DNA of 51,672 bases from Spirochaetaceae bacterium (GTDB taxonomy: Bacteria > Spirochaetota > Spirochaetia > Treponematales > Rectinemataceae): NCBI GenBank assembly GCA_025358255.1, contig JANYKC010000059.1, forward strand, positions 1-51,672. Reading direction: 5' to 3'. Numbering within the stretch: the first letter of the stretch is position 1; each line of letters begins with the position of its first letter. Of the stretch, positions 16,927-23,487 are shown piece by piece. The position numbers and the translations under genes are program-made. Under the pieces are notes generated by a model. That model was not told where the DNA came from. It did no database searches and saw only the letters and a program-made list of their open reading frames with translations.

Positions 16927-17907
16927 CTACGCCTGTTTGCGGTTGTCGAGCCAGATGGCGAAGACCAGGATCGCGCCTTTTGCGACGACCTGCAGGTACG
17001 ATGAGACGCCAAGCAGGTTCAGGCAGTTGGACATCAGGATGATGAGGAGGACCCCCGTCACCGTGCGCAGCACCGAGCCCTTGCCGCCCTTCAGCGTCGT
17101 GCCTCCGACGACGACGGAAAGTATCGCGTTGGTCTCGAAGTTGGCGCCGATGACCGGCGCGGCTGTCGTGATGCGGGAGAAGAGCACGATGGCCCCGACG
17201 CCCGCCATGAAGCCGCAGATGGTGTAGATAACGACGATCGATCGCCTGATGCGGATCCCCGCCAGCTCGGCGGCCGTCTTGTTGCCGCCCGTCAGCCGGA
17301 TGGACCTGCCTTCCGTGGTGTTTGCCTGGAAGATCCAGAGCAGGGCCAGGAAGAACAGGAAGATCAGGAAGGAGACCGAGACCGGGCCGACCTTGCCGGC
17401 GCCGATGGCCTCGAAGACCGACTTGCTCTTGTCGATGTCCCAGAAGTGCATCGTGGAGCCGTGGCTGTAGAGCAGGGCGAAAGCCGAGTAGACGGTGCTC
17501 ATGCCGAAGGTCATGAACAGGGCCTCAGCCTGGGTGAGGGCTCCCGAACTCAGTATCACGACGCTGTTCAGCGCCCCGCAGGCCGCGCCGAGCGCCATGC
17601 CGACGATGAGGGCGGGCACCTGGCCCAGCACCTGGATGAGGGAGATGGTCACCACGGCCACGAGGTTGATGATCCCCGCGACGGACAGGTCGATGAAGCC
17701 GCCGATGATGACGAAGGTCATGCCCAAGGCGACCATGATGAGGGGGCCGAACTGGCGCATGATGTTGATCATGTTCTGGCCCGAGAGGAACTTGGGCTCG
17801 ACGATGGCGGTCAGGACCACGAGCACCGCGATGAGCACGATGAGGAGATAGCTGCGCAGGAATCCTGCGGCCGACTTGAGCGCGCCGGTTTTTTCCGCCG
17901 GGCTCAT
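16927..17907 (-). CDS. Sugar ABC transporter permease (RbsC/CUT2 family)
   Basis: 326 residues, all-helical, with the CUT2 pattern MTFVIIGGFIDLSVAGIINLVAVV and SVVVGGTTLKGGKGSVLRTV. The ATG at 17907 overlaps the ATPase stop in an ATGA, fixing the start; the earlier frame to 18195 is a shadow of the ATPase gene. It pairs with the permease downstream to form the membrane pore of the importer. Confidence 0.9.
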   Translation of the reverse strand: MSPAEKTGALKSAAGFLRSYLLIVLIAVLVVLTAIVEPKFLSGQNMINIMRQFGPLIMVALGMTFVIIGGFIDLSVAGIINLVAVVTISLIQVLGQVPALIVGMALGAACGALNSVVILSSGALTQAEALFMTFGMSTVYSAFALLYSHGSTMHFWDIDKSKSVFEAIGAGKVGPVSVSFLIFLFFLALLWIFQANTTEGRSIRLTGGNKTAAELAGIRIRRSIVVIYTICGFMAGVGAIVLFSRITTAAPVIGANFETNAILSVVVGGTTLKGGKGSVLRTVTGVLLIILMSNCLNLLGVSSYLQVVAKGAILVFAIWLDNRKQA

Positions 17908-19406
17908 GCCGACACTCCCGGCATCCCGAGCGCCGAGGCCATGATCGTGTCCACCGGCGTCGTCGCCGGGTCGAACTCCCCGGTGAGCCGGCCCTCGAAG
18001 ATCGTCAACACGCGGTTGCTCATGTTGAGCACCTCCGGCAATTCGGATGAGATGAGGATGATGGCGCCGCCGTCCTCCGCGATGCGCTTCATGAGGAGGT
18101 AGATCTCGTATTTCGCGCCGACGTCGATGCCCTTCGTCGGCTCGTCCATGATGAATATCTTGGGGGCTATCTCGAGCCAGCGGCCGACTATGCACTTCTG
18201 CTGGTTGCCGCCGGAGAGGTTGACGACCGGCACCTTGACCGAGGGGGTCTTCACCGAAAGGGCCTTCACCTGGCGCTCCCCGATGCCCCTCTCGAGGGAC
18301 CTGCGGATGAAGCCGAATCGCGAGAACCTGTCCATGCTCGCCATGGAGATGTTCGACTCGACCGAGAAGGTCAGGACGAGGCCCTGGAGCTTGCGGTCCT
18401 CCGGGATCAACCCAAGCCCGGCGCGCTTCGCGTCCCGCGGATTCCTGATCAGGGCCTTCTTCCCGCCCAGGAGCACTTCGTGGCCCTTCGCCTTGTCGGC
18501 GCCGAAGATGGCCCGGACAATCTCGGTGCGGCCCGCGCCCACGAGGCCCACGAGGCCGAGGATCTCGCCCTCGCGCAGCTTGAAGGAGATGTCCTTGAGC
18601 TTGCGCGTGTTGATCCCGCGCACCTCCATGAGGGTCCCGCCGACCTTCGCCGGCCGGGGGGGGTATTCGTTCTCGATCGTGCGCCCGACCATCTTGGTGA
18701 TCATGTCGTTCCGCGTGACCTCCGAGGTGGGCATGGTGTCGATCACATGCCCGTCACGCATCACCGTTACGGTGTCGCAGAACTCGAAGATCTCGTCCAG
18801 CTTGTGGCTGATGTAGATGATGGAGATGCCCTGGGACCTGAGCTGGTGGATGATCTTGACGAGCTGGGCCATCTCCTCCGCGGTGAGGCTCGAGCTCGGT
18901 TCGTCCATGATGATCAGCTTGGACTTGAAGGAAAGGGCCTTGGCGATCTCGACCATCTGCTTGGTCGAAACCGAGATCTCCGACACGAGCTTCCCGGTGC
19001 TGACCTTGCAGCCGATGCTGTCCAGGAGCTCCCGCGCCTTGGCGTGGGTCCCCCGCATGCCCTTCATCTCCTTGAAGCGGCCGAGGAAGACGTTCTCGCC
19101 GACGCTCATCGTGCTCACCAGGTTGAGCTCCTGGTAGATGATCGCGAGCCCGCGGTGCATGGACTCGAGCGCCGTCGTGTGCTCGATCGTCTGTCCGTCG
19201 AAGACGATGGTTCCGGAGTCCTTCTGGTAGACGCCGGAGAGTATCTTCATCAGGGTCGACTTCCCCGCCCCGTTCTCGCCGACAATGCCGTGCACCGTCC
19301 CCCTGCGGACGTCGATCGAGACCTTGTCGAGGGCCTTGACCCCCGGGAAGGACTTGCTGACGTCGCGGATCGAGATGATCAGATCGGATTCGCTCATAAC
19401 GGACAT
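17904..19406 (-). CDS. Sugar ABC transporter ATP-binding protein (RbsA/MglA family, two NBDs)
   Basis: 500 residues holding two ATPase domains, as in RbsA and MglA. Domain 1: Walker A GENGAGKSTLMKIL, Walker B LIIMDEPSSSL; its signature is SVSTKQMVEIAKAL, degenerate as is usual in this family. Domain 2: Walker A-like GLVGAGRTEIVRAI (also typically degenerate), signature LSGGNQQKCIVGRWL, Walker B IFIMDEPTKGIDVG. The start at 19406 (MSVMSES) has GAGGA 8 nt upstream; the ATG at 19397 is an alternative. It energises the CUT2 importer encoded by its neighbours. Confidence 0.93.
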   Translation of the reverse strand: MSVMSESDLIISIRDVSKSFPGVKALDKVSIDVRRGTVHGIVGENGAGKSTLMKILSGVYQKDSGTIVFDGQTIEHTTALESMHRGLAIIYQELNLVSTMSVGENVFLGRFKEMKGMRGTHAKARELLDSIGCKVSTGKLVSEISVSTKQMVEIAKALSFKSKLIIMDEPSSSLTAEEMAQLVKIIHQLRSQGISIIYISHKLDEIFEFCDTVTVMRDGHVIDTMPTSEVTRNDMITKMVGRTIENEYPPRPAKVGGTLMEVRGINTRKLKDISFKLREGEILGLVGLVGAGRTEIVRAIFGADKAKGHEVLLGGKKALIRNPRDAKRAGLGLIPEDRKLQGLVLTFSVESNISMASMDRFSRFGFIRRSLERGIGERQVKALSVKTPSVKVPVVNLSGGNQQKCIVGRWLEIAPKIFIMDEPTKGIDVGAKYEIYLLMKRIAEDGGAIILISSELPEVLNMSNRVLTIFEGRLTGEFDPATTPVDTIMASALGMPGVSA

Positions 19407-19497
19407 GCGTGCTTCCTCGATTAAGATGAAAAAGGGCTCGCCCCCCCTTGGGGAGGGACGAGCCTTCGCACCTTGCAGGCGCGAACTCAAACGCGGA

Positions 19498-20442
19498 TCA
19501 CCACTCGGGGGTGGAGTACTTGGAGACGGTGGTCTTGTCGTAGATCACCTGGGGGATGACGTTGTAGCCTTGGACTTTCTTCCCGGCAAGCACATCCTTG
19601 GCGAGGCTAAGGGACTTGTCGACCATGGCGGTGAAATCCTGGGCGATGGAGACGGCCTGGTCGCCGCTCTTGACCTGGACATAGCCGGCCTTGTTGCCGT
19701 CGACGCCGATGATGAAGATGTTCTTGAGCCCGGCGGCCTTGGCGGCCTGGATGACGCCGGTCGCGCCGTTGTCCCAATGGACGAACACGCCCTGGATGTC
19801 CTTTCCGTACTTGACGATGAAGTCTTCCATGATCGCCTGGGCCTGGTCGGTGGCCCACTGCTGGCAGGCCTTGAAGTCCAGGACCTGGATCTTGGAGCCC
19901 TTGATGCCCTTGTCGCCGTTGAAGCCGTCGTGGCGGCTGAGCTGGGCGTTGTGGCCGGCCTGGCCGCCGATCTCGACGATCTTGGCGCCGTTCGGGAACT
20001 GCTTGATCATCTGCTGGGCCGCGAGCTGTCCGCCGAGGACGTCGTCGCTGGAGGAGGCGAAATCGCGGTACTTCTGGTCAGCACCGACGAGGTCGGAGGA
20101 GAACATGCCGACGACGAGGCCAGCCTGCTTCGCCTTCATGATGGCGGGAACGATGGCATGGATGTCATTCGGGTTGAGGAAAATGACCTTGAACTTCTGC
20201 GCGATGCAGTTCGTGACGATCTGGGACTCGACCTGGGTGTCGCCCTTGGCGTCAAAGGTGGAGACTTCGAAGCCGTACTTGGCGCCGAGCCTCAGGAACT
20301 CCTTGGCCGAAAAGGCCTGGGACTCGTTGGCCTGGTTGGACACGACAAAGGCAGCCTTCACCTTGGCCTGGGCCACGGCGCCAAAGCTGGCGGCGATGAG
20401 CAGCACGAGTCCAACGACCAATGCTTTCTTCAAAACAGACAT
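19498..20442 (-). CDS. Sugar ABC transporter periplasmic binding protein (RbsB/Peripla_BP_4)
   Basis: 314 residues. Signal peptide KKALVVGLVLLIAASFGAVAQA (cleavage near residue 26), then a two-lobed periplasmic sugar-binding fold: AFVVSNQANESQAFSAKEF, VIFLNPNDIHAIVPAIMKAK, GVFVHWDNGATGVIQAAKAAG and IIGVDGNKAGYVQVKSG. AGGAGG precedes the ATG at 20442. It is the first gene of the ten-gene operon and captures the substrate. The lack of a lipobox cysteine indicates a soluble protein. The ligand may be a pentose, hexose or cyclitol; inositol- and AI-2-binding proteins share this fold. Confidence 0.9.
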   Translation of the reverse strand: MSVLKKALVVGLVLLIAASFGAVAQAKVKAAFVVSNQANESQAFSAKEFLRLGAKYGFEVSTFDAKGDTQVESQIVTNCIAQKFKVIFLNPNDIHAIVPAIMKAKQAGLVVGMFSSDLVGADQKYRDFASSSDDVLGGQLAAQQMIKQFPNGAKIVEIGGQAGHNAQLSRHDGFNGDKGIKGSKIQVLDFKACQQWATDQAQAIMEDFIVKYGKDIQGVFVHWDNGATGVIQAAKAAGLKNIFIIGVDGNKAGYVQVKSGDQAVSIAQDFTAMVDKSLSLAKDVLAGKKVQGYNVIPQVIYDKTTVSKYSTPEW

Positions 20443-20463
20443 TCCGTACCTCCTAAATGATAT

Positions 20464-20491
20464 CATATGAAACATTGCGATGTTTCATATG
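20464..20491. promoter_or_regulatory. 28-bp perfect palindromic operator of the importer/glycyl radical operon
   Basis: CATATGAAACAT (20464-20475) and ATGTTTCATATG (20480-20491) are perfect 12-bp inverted arms around TGCG. The site lies just downstream of the predicted transcription start and 21 bp before the ATG of the binding protein, the place for a repressor roadblock. The half-site ATGAAACAT returns at the second radical operon's promoter (22521-22529). The binder is probably the DeoR or AraC protein encoded nearby; the symmetry favours a dimeric repressor. In RNA the same arms could also pair as a hairpin. Confidence 0.82.
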
Positions 20492-20503
20492 GAGCCGTGT
20501 ACG

Positions 20504-20531
20504 AGCATAATCCTTTCCCCTTCCTTGTCAA
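20504..20531 (-). promoter_or_regulatory. Promoter of the sugar importer/glycyl radical operon
   Basis: Minus-strand -35 TTGACA (20531-20526), 16-bp spacer, -10 TATGCT (20509-20504). Transcription would start near 20497, directly before the palindromic operator. The same -35, spacer length and -10 occur at the deoR promoter (21632-21659). Confidence 0.75.
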
Positions 20532-20666
20532 GACAATTGCGAATGGCGCAGAAAAGGCTGGAATCCTCGCGCACACGTTCCTCCCCCATGGACAGCATAG
20601 ACCAGCTTGGGAAATGCGAAAGGGAGAAAACTGCACGGAAAGGGAGACTAAACTGAACTGCCAAGG

Positions 20667-21563
20667 CTAGGCTGGGCGGTGTTTTTTCCTGAAATCGCTC
20701 GGTGAGAGCGCGGTGAGGCTCTTGAAAAGACGGCTGAAATACTTGGTGTCATCGAAGCCGAGGACGTCGGCGATCTCCTCAACCGACGCGGATTTGACAA
20801 GGAGGAGCTGCTTTGCCTTCTCGATCCGCACGGCGTTCCTGTATCGCATCGGCGTGGTTCCCATGTGCCTCCTATACAGGCGCGAAAGGTAGGACGGAGT
20901 CACGCAGGCTACCCGCGCGAGGGCTTCGACGTCGAAGCCCTCCGCGTAGTGCTCGTCGATGTAGGTCCGGCTGCGATCGAGCGCCGGATTGCCGGAAGCT
21001 CCAGCCGCCTCCAGCTTTTGCTCCATGAATAGGAGGAGCGACTTGAGGAGATTGTCCTCGAGTTCCCGATAGTGCCTCGATTTGCCAAGATGGTTGGCAT
21101 GGATGACCTGGCAGAGCCAGCCGAGGGCACCATCGTTGTCCGTCAGCTTGAAGGAAAAGGGAAGCTCGGCACGCCCGCCCAGGTCGAGCCAGAGGCAGAT
21201 TATCTCCTGATGGCTCGCGGCATCCAGGGTCTCACGATGCGGCACGTTGGGCGGATAGGCGACGAGGTCGAAAAGCGAAACATCGAGGGTATTGCCGCTC
21301 GAGGCCACGCTCGCCCTGCCCTCGATGAAGAAGATCAGCTCGAGATAGGGATGCGAATGCTCCCGCAGGTTCCAGATCCTGCTCTTTTCGTCAAAGCGTT
21401 CGCAAAACTTCAGTACCATGGGCCCCTTGCCTGCCGCTCGCAGGAACTGGAAAGCACCCTTTTTCGCGTCCTCTGTGAGCACCTTGATTGCCTCGCCGAT
21501 CCTTGAGTCTAGGGGCGCCGGGGCATTGCTGTCCAGCTTTTTCCTCGGGCTGCTTGCTCTCAT
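20667..21563 (-). CDS. AraC-family regulator with cupin sensor domain
   Basis: About 298 residues. The N-terminal half is a cupin-like sensor (LREHSHPYLELIFFIEGRASV, LVAYPPNVPHR). The C-terminal 100 residues carry two helix-turn-helix units of the AraC type (VEALARVACVTPSYLSRLYRR and VEEIADVLGFDDTKYFSRLF, ending LSPSDFRKKHRPA). The ATG at 21563 is preferred although only a weak TAGG precedes it; the frame extends to 21638 but overlaps the divergent deoR promoter. It lies between the two radical operons and may activate one or both in response to a sugar. Confidence 0.85.
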   Translation of the reverse strand: MRASSPRKKLDSNAPAPLDSRIGEAIKVLTEDAKKGAFQFLRAAGKGPMVLKFCERFDEKSRIWNLREHSHPYLELIFFIEGRASVASSGNTLDVSLFDLVAYPPNVPHRETLDAASHQEIICLWLDLGGRAELPFSFKLTDNDGALGWLCQVIHANHLGKSRHYRELEDNLLKSLLLFMEQKLEAAGASGNPALDRSRTYIDEHYAEGFDVEALARVACVTPSYLSRLYRRHMGTTPMRYRNAVRIEKAKQLLLVKSASVEEIADVLGFDDTKYFSRLFKSLTALSPSDFRKKHRPA

Positions 21564-21631
21564 GCCTAGCCAAGACCGCCAACAAGAACAAATTCCATTC
21601 GGCATCATTATGCTTCCGTATGCACTCTTGG

Positions 21632-21659
21632 TTGACAATTCCGGGGATATAGGTATGCT
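21632..21659 (+). promoter_or_regulatory. Promoter of the DeoR-family regulator gene
   Basis: -35 TTGACA (21632-21637), 16-bp spacer, -10 TATGCT (21654-21659). The start would fall near 21666, leaving a 21-nt leader with GAAGGGG before the ATG at 21687. Confidence 0.75.
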
Positions 21660-21686
21660 GTGGTCAATAGCCTGCGAAGGGGCAGC

Positions 21687-22490
21687 ATGAGCACGAGCGA
21701 GAAAAAGCGAAGCCCACGTGGTCGTGGCAAGGTCGGCAACCAGGACATATCGGACGCCCTGCGGACCGAAATTCTCAGGTCAGGGGGCGGCCGGGTAGCC
21801 GACTTGGCGGCTCGGCTCCAGGTCTCGGAGGTCTCCGTCCGAAAGAGCCTCAACGAACTCGAGAAGCAGGGCATTGTCCGGAGACACCATGGTATGGCGC
21901 AGCTCTATGACGGAGACGACATACCCTTCAGGATGCATGTCCATTACGAGGAGAAGCAGGCCATCGCGGCACGGGCGGCCAGCCTTGTCGAACCCGGAGA
22001 CACAATCCTTCTCGAGGCGGGCTCGGCCATAGCCATGTTCGCCCAGAAGATCCGGGACGTGAAGGGCCTGACCGTCATTTCGACAAACCTGTATATCGCC
22101 CGCGCCTTTCGCGGCTGCAAGGCAAAAGTGATTGTCCTGGGTGGACTCTACCAGGAGGAAAGCGAAAGCCTGATCGGGCCTTCCGTCTGCGAGTCGATAG
22201 GGCGCATAGGCTTTTCCAAGGCCTTTCTGGGCATCTCGGGCTACACATTTGCCGACGGTTTCATGCTAAACGACGTCGAAAGGGCGAACGTTTCGCGCGC
22301 CATCCTTGGCCGCGGAGCGGTCTGTGGGGCCCAGACCTGGATCCTTACCGACTCGTCGAAATGCGGCATCTCCCATGCCAGTGTCGTCTGCTCGAGCTTG
22401 GGCCTTCTTGCCGGGATCGTCACGGACCGAAACCTTCCGGCCGAATACCGTTCCCATTTCGAGAAAGCTGGCCTGCAGGTGCTTGCCTAA
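21687..22490 (+). CDS. DeoR-family transcriptional regulator
   Basis: 267 residues. N-terminal winged helix-turn-helix (LRTEILRSGGGRVADLAARL, SEVSVRKSLNELEKQGIVRRHHG) and C-terminal DeoR sensor domain, an isomerase-like fold that binds sugar phosphates: DTILLEAGSAIAMFAQKI, LTVISTNLYIAR, KVIVLGGLYQEESESLIGP, ILTDSSKCG. GAAGGGG precedes the ATG; an in-frame GTG at 21660 lies inside the promoter and is rejected. It lies upstream of the second radical operon in the same direction. Inference: it represses both radical operons through the ATGAAACAT motif, with a phosphorylated sugar as inducer. Confidence 0.88.
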   Translation: MSTSEKKRSPRGRGKVGNQDISDALRTEILRSGGGRVADLAARLQVSEVSVRKSLNELEKQGIVRRHHGMAQLYDGDDIPFRMHVHYEEKQAIAARAASLVEPGDTILLEAGSAIAMFAQKIRDVKGLTVISTNLYIARAFRGCKAKVIVLGGLYQEESESLIGPSVCESIGRIGFSKAFLGISGYTFADGFMLNDVERANVSRAILGRGAVCGAQTWILTDSSKCGISHASVVCSSLGLLAGIVTDRNLPAEYRSHFEKAGLQVLA

Positions 22491-22513
22491 GGCAGGGGAT
22501 GCGATTCTATTTA

Positions 22514-22562
22514 ATTTCGAATGAAACATATTATTGACATAATCGAAATCTGATGCTAATGT
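22514..22562 (+). promoter_or_regulatory. Promoter and operator of the second glycyl radical operon
   Basis: -35 TTGACA (22534-22539), 17-bp spacer, -10 TAATGT (22557-22562), only 6 nt before the ATG at 22569. The perfect inverted repeat ATTTCGA (22514-22520) / TCGAAAT (22543-22549) brackets the -35. Between the arms lies ATGAAACAT (22521-22529), identical to the half-site of the 20464-20491 palindrome. No Shine-Dalgarno stands before the ATG, so the transcript may be leaderless. Confidence 0.65.
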
Positions 22563-22568
22563 ACTGTC

Positions 22569-23483
22569 ATGGCATCAGCCCCCATTTTTGACATCCAGCG
22601 CTTCTGCATCCACGATGGCCCAGGCATACGCACGGTCGTATTCCTGAAAGGCTGCCCGCTTCGCTGCCAGTGGTGCTCCAATCCTGAAAGTCAGTCAATC
22701 GAGAAGGAAATCCTGTTCGACGCCCGGCGTTGCGTCCTCTGTCATGCATGCCTTGCTGCTGACTTCGGAGGGGCAATGCGCGAAGTGGACGGTCGCCCTT
22801 CGCCGGACCGGTCGAAGCCGGTTCCGCGTGGACTCGATTCCCTTTGTCCTTCGCTCGCGATCAGGGTTGCCGGAAGGGACTTCGAGGATGGGGAGTTGGT
22901 GACCGAATTGCTCAAGGATGAGGCCTTCTTCAGGAAAAGCGACGGGGGCGTGACATTCTCGGGAGGAGAACCCCTTATCCACCGGGACTTCCTCCTCAAC
23001 TGCGTCGCGGCCCTCCGGAACAAGGGGATCGCGGTCGCGATCGAGACCTGCCTGGCCGTCAAGGATCCCCCGCTCGAGCGCCTCCTCGCCTGGCCCATCC
23101 ACTGGCTCCTCGACCTCAAGCATGTCCTTCCCGGCATCTTCAGGGAAAAGACCGGCGGCGACCTGGGGACGGTTCTCGGGAACCTCACGAGGATCGCCGC
23201 GGGCGCGGCGTCCGTGACCTTCAGGATCCCCCTGATTCCCGGATTCAATGAAAGCGACGAAGACCGCAAAGGGATATTCGATTTTCTTGCCGGCCTCGAC
23301 AGGGCAGGTGATGGGCCTCCCAAGGTCCATATCCTTCCCTACCACGACTTGGCCGCGGGGAAGTACAGCCACCTCGGCCGGAGCTATCCCTATGCGGGGA
23401 CGGCCAGGTTAGACCCCAGGATCCCGGAGATGTGGAAAAAGGACGCCTTGCGGCGCGGATTCCACGCGTCGATCGGAGGATGA
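22569..23483 (+). CDS. Glycyl radical enzyme activase (radical SAM), PflD/YbiY-like
   Basis: 304 residues. Radical SAM cluster C29-x3-C33-x2-C36 (KGCPLRCQWC), then SGGEPLIHRDF and LLDLKHVLPG barrel motifs and PLIPGFNES. The ferredoxin insert is reduced: C55/C58/C61 and, after a 31-residue spacer, C93-P; a second set of four cysteines is missing. It therefore can hold at most one auxiliary cluster, against two in its cousin at 12596. It activates the glycyl radical enzyme encoded 4 bp downstream. No ribosome site precedes the ATG; the -10 box is 6 nt away, hinting at leaderless translation. Confidence 0.9.
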   Translation: MASAPIFDIQRFCIHDGPGIRTVVFLKGCPLRCQWCSNPESQSIEKEILFDARRCVLCHACLAADFGGAMREVDGRPSPDRSKPVPRGLDSLCPSLAIRVAGRDFEDGELVTELLKDEAFFRKSDGGVTFSGGEPLIHRDFLLNCVAALRNKGIAVAIETCLAVKDPPLERLLAWPIHWLLDLKHVLPGIFREKTGGDLGTVLGNLTRIAAGAASVTFRIPLIPGFNESDEDRKGIFDFLAGLDRAGDGPPKVHILPYHDLAAGKYSHLGRSYPYAGTARLDPRIPEMWKKDALRRGFHASIGG

Positions 23484-23487
23484 GGAC

